Source: Duganella sp. CF402 (GTDB lineage: Bacteria > Pseudomonadota > Gammaproteobacteria > Burkholderiales > Burkholderiaceae_D). From it: a stretch of 64,000 bases of DNA. Positions 36,668-47,197 of this stretch are shown one piece after another. The stretch lies in the NCBI RefSeq assembly GCF_900109645.1, contig NZ_FOBG01000001.1, forward strand, positions 3,330,262 to 3,394,261, given 5' to 3'. The notes below the pieces were generated by a model. The model saw only the letters and a list, made by a program, of their open reading frames with translations, searched no databases and had not been told where the DNA came from. Every line of letters starts with the position of its first letter. Position 1 is the stretch's first letter. The position numbers and the translations under genes are program-made.

Positions 36668-38104
36668 ATGAAACTAACTTCTTCCCTCGTTTGGCTGCGC
36701 CGCGACCTGCGCGTTTTCGACCATGCGGCCCTGCACCAGGCCTTGCTTGCAAGCGAAAAGGTATATTGTGTTTTTATCTACGACACCACCATCCTCGACG
36801 CCTTGCCGCGCCGTGATCGCCGGGTCGACTTCATCCACGCCAGCATCGCCGAGGTAGCGGCGGAACTGGCGCAACTGGGCGGCCATCTGATCGTGCGGCA
36901 TGGCGACCCGGCCCACGAGATTCCGGCGCTGGCGGCGGAACTGGGCGTGCAGGCGGTATTCTGCAATCACGATTATGAACCGCAAGCGATGGAACGTGAC
37001 GCCACGGTGGCCAGCACGCTGCAGGCGGCCGGGCGCAAGTTCCACAGCTACAAGGACCAGGTGATTTTCGAGCGCAGCGAAGTGCTGTCGCAGACCGGCG
37101 GCGTGTTCTCGGTGTTCACGCCGTACAAGAACGCCTGGCTGAAAAAGCTGGCGGCCGACCTGTCGGTGCTGGCGCCGTACAACATTGAGCCGCATGCGGC
37201 GCGCCTGGCGCCGCCGCCGGCCTCTTTGCCGCCGCTGCCGACGCTGGCCGATCTCGGCTTTGAGCCGAGCAACCTCGCCGAGTTGAAGATCCCGACCGGT
37301 ATGTCCGGCGCGGCCCGACTGTTCGACGATTTCCTGTCGCGCATCGCCAACTACAACGTGGCGCGCGACTTCCCGGCCGTGAAAGGCCCGTCCTACCTGT
37401 CGATCCACTTCCGCTTTGGCACGCTGTCGGTGCGCCACATGGTGCGCACGGTGCTGGATTTGCAGGAGCGCGGCGCTGGCGGCGAAGGCGCGGCGGTATG
37501 GCTGTCGGAACTGATCTGGCGCGAGTTCTACGCCATGATTTTGTATCACCACCCGCACGTGGTGGGCGCTTCGTTCAAACCGGCCTACGATGCGATTGAA
37601 TGGGAGACCGGGCCGGAAGCCGACGAGATGTTCACCGCGTGGTGCGAGGGCCGCACCGGCTACCCGCTGGTGGATGCGGCCATGCTGCAGCTGAACCAGA
37701 CCGGCTATATGCACAACCGCCTGCGCATGGTGACGGCGTGCTTCCTGATCAAGGACCTCGGCATCGACTGGCGGCGCGGCGAGGCGTATTTCGCGCTGCA
37801 TTTAAACGACTTCGATCTCGCCTCCAACAACGGCGGCTGGCAATGGGCTTCGTCGTCCGGCTGCGATGCGCAGCCCTACTTCCGCATCTTCAATCCGATT
37901 ACGCAATCGGAGAAGTTCGATGGCGACGGCAAATTCATCCGCCGCTACCTGCCGCAGCTGGCGCAGCTGAGCGCGAAGGAAATCCATGCGCCGTGGCTGG
38001 CGCCGCGCATGCTGGCGCCGGACTATTGGCCACCGATCGTGATGCACGACGAAGCGCGCAAGCGTACGCTCGAGCGCTACGAGGTGGTCAAGAAGCAGGC
38101 TTGA
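36668..38104 (+). CDS. phrB: Deoxyribodipyrimidine photolyase
   Basis: A 478-residue class I CPD photolyase that repairs UV dimers with light. The N-terminal antenna-cofactor domain begins VWLRRDLRVFDHAALHQAL. The FAD-binding C-terminal domain has WLSELIWREFYAMI, the CEGRTGYPLVDAAM block and the W-rich NNGGWQWASSSGCDAQPYFR FAD/electron-transfer region. The spacing matches the 470-480-residue bacterial enzymes. It stands alone, divergent from yqgE, and overlaps the end of chpA on the other strand by 17 bases. Confidence 0.97.
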   Translation: MKLTSSLVWLRRDLRVFDHAALHQALLASEKVYCVFIYDTTILDALPRRDRRVDFIHASIAEVAAELAQLGGHLIVRHGDPAHEIPALAAELGVQAVFCNHDYEPQAMERDATVASTLQAAGRKFHSYKDQVIFERSEVLSQTGGVFSVFTPYKNAWLKKLAADLSVLAPYNIEPHAARLAPPPASLPPLPTLADLGFEPSNLAELKIPTGMSGAARLFDDFLSRIANYNVARDFPAVKGPSYLSIHFRFGTLSVRHMVRTVLDLQERGAGGEGAAVWLSELIWREFYAMILYHHPHVVGASFKPAYDAIEWETGPEADEMFTAWCEGRTGYPLVDAAMLQLNQTGYMHNRLRMVTACFLIKDLGIDWRRGEAYFALHLNDFDLASNNGGWQWASSSGCDAQPYFRIFNPITQSEKFDGDGKFIRRYLPQLAQLSAKEIHAPWLAPRMLAPDYWPPIVMHDEARKRTLERYEVVKKQA

Positions 38105-41100
38105 TCAAGCCTGCAATCGCCTCCAGCAGCACGTCTTCCTGGAACGGCTTGCCGAAGTAGGCGTTTACGCCCAGTTCCAGCGCCACGTTGCGGTGTTTAT
38201 CCGCGCTGCGCGAGGTGATCATGATGATCGGGATCTCGCGGGTGCGCTCGTCACCGCGCACATTACGGGTGAGGTCGAAGCCATCCATGCGCGGCATCTC
38301 GATATCGACCAGCATTAACTCCGGCCGCGTTTCCTGCAACTGTTCCAGCGCATCCACGCCGTCCTTGGCCAGCAGCACGCGATAGCCCTCACGCTCCAGC
38401 AGGCGCTGGGTCACGCGGCGCACGGTCAACGAATCGTCCACCACCATGATGGTGCGGCCTTGCTGCGCTGGAGCAGCCGGGCTGTCGGCCGCCGCCTGCG
38501 CGTACAGCTGCTTCACTTCCGGGTGATGCGCCAGATGCTGCGCCAGCGCCACCGGGTTCAGGATCAGCACAATGTCGCCGGTGCCCAGCACCGTGGCGCC
38601 GGCGATGCCCACCATGCGCGACAACTGCGGGCCGATGTTCTTGATCACCACCTCGCGGTTGCCCAGCACTTCATCGACCTGCAAGGCCAGCTTGTCGTTG
38701 CCGTTCTTGAGCATCATCACCGGCGATGATCGCTGCACCGGCGGCTGCACGGGATCGCCCAGCAAGGTTGGCAGATACTGCATGCCGTTGTGGCGTGCTT
38801 CGGCCAGCGCGTGCTCTTTCATTTGCAGCACTTGCTCAACCAGGATAGCCGGCAGCGCGTAGGTCCTGCCGCCGGCGGCCAGCACCACCACCTGCGTGAC
38901 GGCCAGCGTCAGCGGCAGGCGGATGGTGAAGCGCGAACCCTTGCCCGGCTCCGAGTACAGGTCGATGCGGCCGCCCAGCGACTGCGCTTCCGACTGCACC
39001 ACGTCCATACCGACGCCGCGTCCCGACAGTTCGGTCAGCGCTTCGGCGGTGGAGAAGCCGGGTTCGAAAATCAGGTCGGCGATCTGGGCGTCGGTGACTT
39101 GTTCGTGTTCGTCCAGCAGGCCGACGCTGATGGCCTTGGCCTTGATGCGCGCCAGATCGAGGCCGCCGCCGTCATCGCTGAAAGCGATTACCACTTCATT
39201 GCCCTCTTGCGCCACTTGCACCAGCAGTTCGCCGGTTTCGCTCTTACCGGCAGCGGCGCGGACTTCGCGCGCTTCCACGCCGTGGGCGATGGCGTTGCGC
39301 AGCAGGTGTTCGAATGGCGCGGCCATACGCTCAAGGACGCTGCGGTCCAGTTCCACGTTGCTGCCGCGAATATCAAGGTTGACGCGCTTGTCGACGTCCT
39401 TGGCGCTTTGGCGGGCGACGCGGAACAGGCGCTCGGAGATGCTGGCGAATGGCACCATGCGCACCCGCATCAGGTCGCGTTGCAGGTCGCGCGTGAGGCG
39501 GGCTTGCTGCGTCAGGTCGCTGTGGGCGGTGTCGACGGAGCGGGTCAGGCTTTCGTGGAAGCTGGCGACGTCGTTGACGCTTTCGGCCATCATGCGGGTG
39601 AGTTCTTGCAGGCGCGTGAAGCGGTCGAATTCGAGCGGGTCGAATTCGCGTTCGCTGGAGACGGCCATGCGCGAGGCGATTTGCGATTCGGCTTGCATCT
39701 CGACTTCGCGCAACTGGCGGCGCAGGCGGGCCAGGTTGTCGGAGAAGTCGGCCAGCGAGTTGCGCAGGGTGTCGACTTCGTTCTCAAGGCGCGAGCGCGA
39801 GATCGAGACTTCGCCGGCCTGGGTGACCAGGCGGTCGAGGATGTCGGCGCGCACGCGAACCAGCGGCGCTTTGACGCCGGGCTGCGCATCGTCGCCAGTG
39901 GGCAGAGCAGCCGATGGCGTGGCTGCGGGGATTGCGTCCGTTGCTGCCTCCGCGTCAGCCTCCGCGTCAGCGTCAGCGATGGCGTCCGCATGCAGCGATT
40001 CCGGGTGCTGCAGCTGTTCAAACAGCAGCAGCGCGTGGTCGTAGTGGGCCAGCAATTCATCGAAAGCATGCGACGTGGCGGAGCCGGCGTGCACCATGTT
40101 TTCGATGTGGGTCTCGATTTCGTGGCAGTGCTGGCCGAGACGCATCGCGCCGGCCATGCGTGCGCTGCCCTTCACGGTGTGCAGGAGGCGCAGCAGGCTT
40201 TGAGCATGCGTGGTGTCGGTTGGTGTGTGCTGCCAGGCGCGCAACGCCTCGCCCACTTGCGGCAGCAGGTCCGCGCCTTCTTCCAGGAAGACCGGCAGCA
40301 GATCGGCATCCAGTTCGTCGTTGAAGATGGCGGGAGCGGCCGCCAGGATTTCCGGCTCGGCCGTCGCCAACGCGATCACTTCGGCCTCAGGTTCGTCAAC
40401 CGGCTCAGGCTCCACCGGCGCGGCGTCGGGAGCCGGCGCGGGGGCGAGCGGCTCGGCGATTTCCAGCGGCGGGTCGGCGAAAGCGTCGTCGAAGGCGGCG
40501 TTGAACAGGTCGTCGATACCGTCGTCGACATGTACTTCCGGCTTCTTCTTCGACGGTGGCGCGGTCGGCGCTTCGGACTCCGGCACGGTACCGCTGATGG
40601 CGTTGAAGGTTTCGCGGAACAACTGATCCAGCGGCGACTCCTGCGCCGCCACCGGCGCATGCAACTCGTCCATCGTCTCGGCCACCAGGCTATCCAGGCG
40701 CGACTCGATGTCGTTGCTGGCAGCAGGTGGAGTCGTCATCAGCTCATCGCGCAAGCCGTTCAGCGCGGCGATCAGTTCCGGCTGCGCCGGCGACAGTTCG
40801 CCGGCCGCGAACCCTTGCAGCATCTGACGTATGCGCTGCATGGTGAAATCCAGCAGGTCGTGCTGCGCCTGATCCAGATGCGGCGCGGGCGGCAGCAGCA
40901 GTTCCAGCGTGCCTTCCAGCGCCAGCGCCAGTTCGCGCAACGCCTTGAAGCCGACCGTGCCCGAGGTGCCGGCCAGCGTGTGCGATGCGGCCAGCGCTTC
41001 CGGATTCACCGGACGGCGCGGCTCGTGACGCCATTCGCTGAAGTCAATTTCCAGCTTGCGCACAAGATCGTCGGATTCGTGCAGGTAGATGTTGTACAGC

Positions 41101-43514
41101 GGCAGAGGGATTTCCATGCCGCCGATGAGCTTCACGTTGTCGTCGCGCGGGACGGTCGGCGTGATGGTCGGGAATTCGATGACGTTGCCGTGCGAGACCA
41201 GCGGCGGCAAGGCTGGTGCGGCCGCTGGTGGCGCGATGGCTTCTTCGGCAGGGGTCTGCGCATCGTCGGCCGGCAGCGCAGCGGTGGATGGAGCGAGGTC
41301 TGGTTCGCCGCCATCCATCACACGCGCGGCGGCGGCGGTCAGGGCGTCTGCATTGCGGGCCGAGACGCCGCTGGCGACCAGCTCCGCCACCCAAGCACTC
41401 ATTTCCTGCTCAGCGCCGTTCAGCAGTTCAAACAACGCATCCGTAGCCGCGCGCTGCTCCGCCAGCCACACATTCATCACCTTCTCGATCGCATAAGCCG
41501 CATCGGCAAACTGGTTCAAGCCCACCATGCGACCGCTGCCCTTCAGCGTATGGAAGGACCGGCGCAGCATGGTCAGATTCTCTTCGGTGCGCGCCAGCGG
41601 TAAGGTCTGGCCGACAAACATCAGCACTTCCTGCGCCTCGGAGATGAAGATCTCCAACAGCTCCTCCTCCACCGCCGCATCGCTGGATGCAGGCGGCGGC
41701 GCCTCGACCGGCATGGCCACCGGCGCAGGCGCAGGCACCTGCTCTTCCAGCACCGGTATCGACTCCGACGCGGGGATCTTCTTGAACGGCACCGAACGGA
41801 ACGTCCCATGCTCCGCGTCGAACGCGAAGCGCTCGCGCGCGCCAGCCGCATTCTGCGCCAGCATGTCGACAAAGAATCCCAGCGCGCCCACATTCTGCGC
41901 AATATCGTCCAGCGCCTTCGGCTCATGCGACGGATCGCCATCGCCATGCGCCAAAGCCTGCACCGACGACTTCACATGACGCGCGGCTTGCATCGCATCG
42001 TTCTGGTCCAGCACCGCCAGTGCGCCCTGCAACTGGTACAGTACCGGATCCAGTTCCAGCAAGGCCGGGCGCTTGGACGGATCGGCGTAGTAATCATCCA
42101 GAACCTTCTCCACTTGCCGCAGGCCGGTCTTCATTTCCATCGCCAGCGCGACCACCGTATCGTCCTGCTGCATCTGGCGCGCCAGGCCTTTTTGCCATTG
42201 CGCCGGCTCCGGCGGCGTTTCGCCGGACACCAGCGCCAGCAAGCGCGCGCCGATGGTGTCGGCATGCGCGGCGAAATCGTCGGGCAGATGGCGGATGTGC
42301 TGCAGGCCATGTTCCGCGAACAGCAAGGCAGTGGCCATTTCCAGCGCCAGCTCTTCGCTGCGCCCTGCCGATACGGCCTTGCGCGCGACGTCGGCCAACT
42401 GGCGCAGCAGCGCGCCCAGTGCGGACAGATTCAATTTGTCGCACTCGCCCGCCGCTGCCTGCAGTGCGGCGTCGAAAGCGGCGTCAAGATCGGGATCGAT
42501 TTCGGCGTTGGCCAGCCGGTCCCATTGTGCCTTGGCCTGCACGATGCCGGCCTTGGCGCGGTCCAGCGCTTCGGTGTCGACCTGGCCGTAGCGGCGGATT
42601 TCGCAATCGGCTGGCGCCAGGCCTTCAAGTGCGTAGGCCGCGCGCACTTGCTGCACCGTTGGCGATGCGGATTGTGCGCCGGCGGTGGCGACGAAGAACA
42701 AGGCATCACGCAGCATGGCTTCCGGCTGTGCGGCCTGGCCCTGACTCAGGCGGCGGATTTGCAGGTTGATGAGGCCAAACAGCTGCTTCACATACAGCCC
42801 GCCGGGCAGTTCGCCGCCGGCCACCAGTTCGGCGAAGGCCTGCATGGCGAGCCAGAAGGCGCGCGCTTGCCCATCCTGCTGCGCGTCCGCCACCAGCTTG
42901 ATGGCGTCCAGCAGCGCGCCCGCATCGCCAGCGCCCTTCAGGTACGGCAGCAGCGCACGTTCGAAGCGCTGGCGGAAGGCGGCGTAGTCCGGCGCGGGGT
43001 CGGCGGCAACTTCGGCGACGGCTTCAGCCAGCGGCAGGCTGACGGGCTGCGACAAATCGGGATAGAACAAATCGGCCGGATGGATGCGCTCCACGCCCAT
43101 CATCTCCTGCATGGCGCGGTAGTACGGGAACAGCCTTGCTGGCTGCGATGGCGCGCCTTCCAGCAATTCCTCCAGATACTCGACCAGCGCCTGATACAGC
43201 TGCGCCACCGTCTGCGCATGGTCGGTGCTGCACTTCAGCGTGCCCGCTTTGAAGCGGTCCAGCACCGCCTCGGCGACCTCGGTCATCAGGCTGACGCCAT
43301 CCACATCCACCATCTGCAACGCACCGTGCGCCTGATGCAAATGCGACTTCGCATGCTGCAGCTGCGTGGCCTGATCTTCCGGCGCCCGTCCGCCCGCCTC
43401 GAACAGCGCGGTGCGCGAACGTGCCAGCGACTCGCGGATTTCCACCATCACCCACGACAAGGGGCCGGTGTCCAATTGCGGTTGCTGTGGAGTCGAAAAA
43501 TCGTTTGTGGTCAT
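38088..43514 (-). CDS. chpA: ChpA-type chemotaxis histidine kinase of the type IV pilus system
   Basis: A 1808-residue hybrid kinase. The N-terminal 550 residues are helical Hpt-like modules without clear histidine motifs. Clear Hpt sites follow: HTLKGSG near residue 654, SHTLAGTS near 844, and LLHTVKGSAR near 1110, separated by acidic, Pro/Ala-rich linkers. A CheA core follows: dimerisation region, HATPase (RNAIAHGVEA near 1408; GRGVGMDVVQSEA) and CheW-like regulatory domain to about 1660. The C-terminal receiver domain is at about 1685-1805 (MVVDDSLTVRRV, LVDIEMPRMDG). It would phosphorylate PilG and PilH. Pseudomonas ChpA is longer, with more Hpt domains. It follows pilJ by 14 bases and converges on phrB. 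Confidence 0.95.
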   Translation of the reverse strand: MTTNDFSTPQQPQLDTGPLSWVMVEIRESLARSRTALFEAGGRAPEDQATQLQHAKSHLHQAHGALQMVDVDGVSLMTEVAEAVLDRFKAGTLKCSTDHAQTVAQLYQALVEYLEELLEGAPSQPARLFPYYRAMQEMMGVERIHPADLFYPDLSQPVSLPLAEAVAEVAADPAPDYAAFRQRFERALLPYLKGAGDAGALLDAIKLVADAQQDGQARAFWLAMQAFAELVAGGELPGGLYVKQLFGLINLQIRRLSQGQAAQPEAMLRDALFFVATAGAQSASPTVQQVRAAYALEGLAPADCEIRRYGQVDTEALDRAKAGIVQAKAQWDRLANAEIDPDLDAAFDAALQAAAGECDKLNLSALGALLRQLADVARKAVSAGRSEELALEMATALLFAEHGLQHIRHLPDDFAAHADTIGARLLALVSGETPPEPAQWQKGLARQMQQDDTVVALAMEMKTGLRQVEKVLDDYYADPSKRPALLELDPVLYQLQGALAVLDQNDAMQAARHVKSSVQALAHGDGDPSHEPKALDDIAQNVGALGFFVDMLAQNAAGARERFAFDAEHGTFRSVPFKKIPASESIPVLEEQVPAPAPVAMPVEAPPPASSDAAVEEELLEIFISEAQEVLMFVGQTLPLARTEENLTMLRRSFHTLKGSGRMVGLNQFADAAYAIEKVMNVWLAEQRAATDALFELLNGAEQEMSAWVAELVASGVSARNADALTAAAARVMDGGEPDLAPSTAALPADDAQTPAEEAIAPPAAAPALPPLVSHGNVIEFPTITPTVPRDDNVKLIGGMEIPLPLYNIYLHESDDLVRKLEIDFSEWRHEPRRPVNPEALAASHTLAGTSGTVGFKALRELALALEGTLELLLPPAPHLDQAQHDLLDFTMQRIRQMLQGFAAGELSPAQPELIAALNGLRDELMTTPPAASNDIESRLDSLVAETMDELHAPVAAQESPLDQLFRETFNAISGTVPESEAPTAPPSKKKPEVHVDDGIDDLFNAAFDDAFADPPLEIAEPLAPAPAPDAAPVEPEPVDEPEAEVIALATAEPEILAAAPAIFNDELDADLLPVFLEEGADLLPQVGEALRAWQHTPTDTTHAQSLLRLLHTVKGSARMAGAMRLGQHCHEIETHIENMVHAGSATSHAFDELLAHYDHALLLFEQLQHPESLHADAIADADAEADAEAATDAIPAATPSAALPTGDDAQPGVKAPLVRVRADILDRLVTQAGEVSISRSRLENEVDTLRNSLADFSDNLARLRRQLREVEMQAESQIASRMAVSSEREFDPLEFDRFTRLQELTRMMAESVNDVASFHESLTRSVDTAHSDLTQQARLTRDLQRDLMRVRMVPFASISERLFRVARQSAKDVDKRVNLDIRGSNVELDRSVLERMAAPFEHLLRNAIAHGVEAREVRAAAGKSETGELLVQVAQEGNEVVIAFSDDGGGLDLARIKAKAISVGLLDEHEQVTDAQIADLIFEPGFSTAEALTELSGRGVGMDVVQSEAQSLGGRIDLYSEPGKGSRFTIRLPLTLAVTQVVVLAAGGRTYALPAILVEQVLQMKEHALAEARHNGMQYLPTLLGDPVQPPVQRSSPVMMLKNGNDKLALQVDEVLGNREVVIKNIGPQLSRMVGIAGATVLGTGDIVLILNPVALAQHLAHHPEVKQLYAQAAADSPAAPAQQGRTIMVVDDSLTVRRVTQRLLEREGYRVLLAKDGVDALEQLQETRPELMLVDIEMPRMDGFDLTRNVRGDERTREIPIIMITSRSADKHRNVALELGVNAYFGKPFQEDVLLEAIAGLIKPAS

Positions 43515-43528
43515 GCTTGTCCCGGCCT

Positions 43529-45847
43529 TTAAGTGATGCGGAATCGCGCCACGGAGTTCTTCAACTCCTGCGCCAGCACCGATAACTTGTGAATCGATTG
43601 TGCGGTTTGCTGGGTGCCGTCCTGCGCCTGCTCGGTCACCGCGAGAATATGCTGGATGTTGTGCGCCACGCCGGACGCCGACGTGGCCTGCTGCCCGGTC
43701 GCCTGCGCGATCCCGGAAATCAGCTCGGCCAGGCGGTTGGACACCTGCGAAATATCATGCAGCGCCGCGCCGGCCGCATCGGACAGGCGCGCGCCTTCGA
43801 CCACGCCCTGCGTCGACTTTTCCATCGCCGCCACCGCGTCGTGGGTGTCGGTCTGAATCGTGCGCACCAGCGCGCCGATCTGCTTGGCCGCTTCAGCCGA
43901 CCGTTCCGCCAGCCGCTGCACCTCCTCCGCCACCACCGAGAAGCCGCGCCCCGCCTCGCCGGCCGATGCGGCCTGGATGGCGGCGTTCAGCGCCAGCACG
44001 TTGGTCTGCTCGGTAATGTCGGAAATCAGCTCGGTGATCTCGCCGATCTCCTGCGACGACTCGCCCAGCCGCTTGATGCGCTTGGAGGTGTCCTGAATCT
44101 GCTCGCGAATCTCGTGCATGCCCTTGATGGCATTCTCCACCGCCGTCGAGCCCTGGCGCGCCGCCGCCACCGACTGGCGCGCCACGTCGGCCGACTCGCT
44201 GGCCGAACGCGACACGTCGGTAATCTCGTTGGCCATCTTCACCACGGTCGACGACGCATCCTGGATCTCGCGCGACTGCTGCTGCGAGGCCGCCAGCAAA
44301 TCGCTGGAAATGCTTTGTGCGTGGGTGGACGCCTTGGTCACCTGCTCGGCCGTCGCCGTCACCCGGCCCACCAGTCCGCGCAGCTCTTCCACCGTGTAGT
44401 TGACCGAGTCCGCGATGGCGCCGGTGATGTCCTCGGACACCGTGGCCTGCACCGTCAAGTCGCCGTCCGCCACTTCCTGCAATTCGTTCATCAGGCGCAG
44501 GATCGCCGCCTGATTCTGGTCGTTCATCGCCTTGGCTTCTTCTTCCTTCTGCTGCGCCTGTTGGCGCATGGCGTCCGCTTCCTGGCGGCGGCGTTCGGCG
44601 CCGCGCGTGCGATTGTGCGAATCCATCAGCAGCACACGGCCAATCGCGGCCGCCGACAACAGCGTCAGCATGCCGCCCGCGACCATCAGCCAGAAGGTGA
44701 TATCGAGCGAGTCCTGATGCTCGCGGTAAGCCTGCTGCAGCACGCCCAGACGCTGGCGCAGCGCTTCGTTGTCGTTGAAGATCAGTTGTTCGGCCGCCTT
44801 GGCCGCAGTGAACTTGTCGAGCTTTTCCAGCATCGCCGTCACCAGCTTCTGGTATGCCTCGAACGCGCTTTGCAGCTCGGTGAACTTGGCGCGCAAGTCC
44901 GGCTCGCGCACGGCGGCCAGCCCTTGCTGCGGGCTGCCGTTGAGGAAGCCGTCGATGGTGTTGCGGAACACCGTGGTGTCGCGCCCGAGCTGGAACGCGG
45001 TTTCGGAGCTGATGCCGCCGGCGGTGAGGAATTCGCCGGCGCTGCGGCCCATGCGCTGGGTCAGCATGGTCAGCTTGCCCAGCGCCGCGATCTCGCGCGC
45101 CGAGGCGCCGCGCTGCACCTTCAGGTTGATGATGTCCTCGGTGCGCACCAGCAGGTCGGGCGACATTTCGTTCAGCTTTTGCAGCGTCTTGTCCATGCCG
45201 CTCAGGTCTGCCTTGAGCGTGAGGATGGTGCCGGCCGCGAGATCGGTCGCGGTCCATTGCTTGCGCGCGGACGCCACCACCTGCGCAATATCCGCCGACG
45301 GCTCGCCGATCGAGCGGCCCTGGTACTGGCCGCCGCGCGTCATCAGATTGATGTCCTTATTGAGTTCCTTGCGGCTTTCCTCCAGCTGGCGGAAGCCTTC
45401 GGCGCTGCCTTGCACCGCGTTGGGCGCAGCCTTGCCGATGCGCTGCGAGTGCATCAGCGCATCGCTGGCAACCTGCGTCTGCGCCGAACGGTTGGCGCTC
45501 TGGATGGTGTTGAGCGCGACGAACACCGCGCTCATGCCGAGGGAAACCGCCAGCGCGGTGGACAGCACGCTCAGTTGGCGCTGCGCCGGCAGGTGGCCGA
45601 TCAAGGGCAGTTTGAAACCGGGGCCGGTATCGGCCGAAGCGGCGGCATGGCGGCGGCGGCCCAGCGCGTCGCGCAGGCGCAGCGGAGCGTCGCTGTCATC
45701 GGCGGCAGAAGACGATACTGGCGCAGGCGCGGGTGCGGGCGTACCGCCGACGGCGGTATGGAGAAACTGCGAATCGCCAAATTCTGAATTGGCTGCTGCA
45801 TCTGGTGCGGCACTCCGGCTGCCGCGCGAGAAAATCTTAAACGCCAT
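43529..45847 (-). CDS. pilJ: PilJ-type methyl-accepting chemotaxis protein
   Basis: A 772-residue chemoreceptor of the Pil-Chp system. An N-terminal cytoplasmic tail (about 95 residues, low complexity) precedes a hydrophobic helix ([20 protein letters not shown]), then a periplasmic region with PilJ-type helices. A second helix lies near residue 390, then HAMP and the cytoplasmic signalling domain with its hairpin tip EITDVS...[19 protein letters not shown]...[16 protein letters not shown]. Signal is probably surface contact or pilus-linked. Start: GGAGAGG is just upstream of ATG 45847. It lies between pilI and chpA. Confidence 0.95.
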   Translation of the reverse strand: MAFKIFSRGSRSAAPDAAANSEFGDSQFLHTAVGGTPAPAPAPVSSSAADDSDAPLRLRDALGRRRHAAASADTGPGFKLPLIGHLPAQRQLSVLSTALAVSLGMSAVFVALNTIQSANRSAQTQVASDALMHSQRIGKAAPNAVQGSAEGFRQLEESRKELNKDINLMTRGGQYQGRSIGEPSADIAQVVASARKQWTATDLAAGTILTLKADLSGMDKTLQKLNEMSPDLLVRTEDIINLKVQRGASAREIAALGKLTMLTQRMGRSAGEFLTAGGISSETAFQLGRDTTVFRNTIDGFLNGSPQQGLAAVREPDLRAKFTELQSAFEAYQKLVTAMLEKLDKFTAAKAAEQLIFNDNEALRQRLGVLQQAYREHQDSLDITFWLMVAGGMLTLLSAAAIGRVLLMDSHNRTRGAERRRQEADAMRQQAQQKEEEAKAMNDQNQAAILRLMNELQEVADGDLTVQATVSEDITGAIADSVNYTVEELRGLVGRVTATAEQVTKASTHAQSISSDLLAASQQQSREIQDASSTVVKMANEITDVSRSASESADVARQSVAAARQGSTAVENAIKGMHEIREQIQDTSKRIKRLGESSQEIGEITELISDITEQTNVLALNAAIQAASAGEAGRGFSVVAEEVQRLAERSAEAAKQIGALVRTIQTDTHDAVAAMEKSTQGVVEGARLSDAAGAALHDISQVSNRLAELISGIAQATGQQATSASGVAHNIQHILAVTEQAQDGTQQTAQSIHKLSVLAQELKNSVARFRIT

Positions 45848-45882
45848 ACACCCTCTCCGGATTAATGTTTGCTAAGTGCCTG

Positions 45883-46389
45883 CTATACCAGTCCTACCTG
45901 TACAAAACGCGGTTCCAGCACCAGTTGCGCCAGATCGATGCGCAGCCATTGTTGTCCTTCGCCGTCGCGGAATTCATCGCCCTCCACGGCTTCCATCTCG
46001 GCCAGCTTGCGCAGGCCCAGCACGCGTTCGACCAGCAGCGCGCAATTGAATCCCAGTCCCGGCGCGAACGTGATCAGGCGACGCTCGGCCGGCGCGGCAT
46101 CGCCAGGGTTACGCTGCAAGTAGCGCGCCAGGTCGATCACGCCGGTCAGGTGGCCGCGGATATTGGCCAGCCCCAGATACCAGTCCTGCGTCAGCGGCAC
46201 CGGCGTAGCCGTTTGCAGCGGCACGATCTCGCTGATCTGGGTCAGGTCCAGCAGGCACAAACGCCCGCCAATCATCACGCCCAGTTCACGCCCGCCTTCG
46301 GCGGCGCCGGTCTTGGCGGCCTGCATGCGCTCCAAAAGCTGCACCTGGTACTGGCGCAGGCGGCTGCGGCGTTCCGGGGTGGCGCTCAT
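45883..46389 (-). CDS. pilI: PilI-type CheW-like adaptor
   Basis: A 168-residue CheW-domain protein coupling PilJ to the kinase. It has RELGVMIGGRLCLLDLTQIS, VIDLARYLQRNPG and the NIRGHLTGVIDL block typical of CheW receptor/kinase adaptors. It is followed by pilJ after 35 bases and preceded by pilH, which ends two bases before its start. The gene is in the standard Pil-Chp order. Confidence 0.94.
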   Translation of the reverse strand: MSATPERRSRLRQYQVQLLERMQAAKTGAAEGGRELGVMIGGRLCLLDLTQISEIVPLQTATPVPLTQDWYLGLANIRGHLTGVIDLARYLQRNPGDAAPAERRLITFAPGLGFNCALLVERVLGLRKLAEMEAVEGDEFRDGEGQQWLRIDLAQLVLEPRFVQVGLV

Positions 46390-46391
46390 GG

Positions 46392-46757
46392 TCAGCCGAG
46401 CGCCGCGATCTTGGCCAGCAGTTCGGCCGGGTCGACCGGCTTGACCAGGTAATCTTTCGCGCCCTGGCGCAGCGCCCAGATGCGGTCCGTTTCCTGGCTC
46501 TTGCTGGAGCAGATGATGATCGGTACGTCCTTCAGTTCGGGGTCACGGGCGATCGAGCGCGTGACCTGAAAACCGTTCGCGCCCGGCATCACCACGTCCA
46601 TCAGGATCAGTTCCGGCTTTTCGGCCTTGAGCTTTTCCAGCGCTTCCTCGCCGCTGACCGCGACCGACACAGTGTAGCCGCTGCGCGTCAGGATGTCGCT
46701 CAGGTAGTAGCGCTCCGTGGCCGAATCATCGACGATGAGAATTCTTTGTATGGCCAT
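46392..46757 (-). CDS. pilH: PilH-type response regulator
   Basis: A 121-residue stand-alone CheY-like receiver. The phospho-accepting Asp is in LILMDVVMPGANGFQ near residue 53, the acidic pair is in ILIVDDSATE and the conserved Lys in KDYLVKPVDPAEL. PilH-type proteins act as a phosphate sink or retraction regulator in type IV pilus chemotaxis. It is 18 bases after pilG. Confidence 0.95.
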   Translation of the reverse strand: MAIQRILIVDDSATERYYLSDILTRSGYTVSVAVSGEEALEKLKAEKPELILMDVVMPGANGFQVTRSIARDPELKDVPIIICSSKSQETDRIWALRQGAKDYLVKPVDPAELLAKIAALG

Positions 46758-46775
46758 ATATCCCCCTGCGGCTCT

Positions 46776-47171
46776 CTATTCTGGTGTAGCGACAGCGCCG
46801 CCGGTGTGCTCGCGCACCGCCGCCAGCAGGCTGTCCTTGGTAAATGGTTTGGTCAGGTAGGCGACGGCGCCCACCATGCTGCCGCGCGCGCGGTCGAACA
46901 GGCCGTCCTTGGAGGACAGCATCAACACCGGCGTGGCATGGAATTTTGCGCTTTTTTTAATCAGCGCGCAGGTTTGGTAGCCATCGAGGCGCGGCATCAG
47001 GATGTCGCAGAAGATCAGCGCCGGATGGTGGTCGTTGATCTTGGCCAGGGCGTCGAAGCCGTCTTCGGCCAGCACCACCTGGTAGCCGGCCTGGGTCAAA
47101 AAGATCTCGGCCGAGCGACGAATGGTGCTGCTGTCGTCGATCACCATGATTTTCAAAGCAGTTGTCGTCAT
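46776..47171 (-). CDS. pilG: PilG-type response regulator
   Basis: A 131-residue CheY-like protein. The phosphorylated Asp is in ALIFCDILMPRLDGYQ, with acidic residues in VIDDSSTIRRSAE and Lys in AYLTKPFTKDSL. PilG acts on pilus extension. The ATG at 47171 is taken: the frame upstream of it lacks receiver-domain sequence. It lies 26 bases after rubredoxin. Together with pilHIJ and chpA it forms a complete twitching chemosensory set. Confidence 0.94.
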   Translation of the reverse strand: MTTTALKIMVIDDSSTIRRSAEIFLTQAGYQVVLAEDGFDALAKINDHHPALIFCDILMPRLDGYQTCALIKKSAKFHATPVLMLSSKDGLFDRARGSMVGAVAYLTKPFTKDSLLAAVREHTGGAVATPE

Positions 47172-47197
47172 AGTCGCAGGCCGGATCGGCGCCTTTA

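Noticed and set aside
38790..41603. A 937-codon plus-strand frame opposite chpA
   Set aside because: Same antisense pattern; the chpA frame carries clear Hpt, CheA and receiver motifs.
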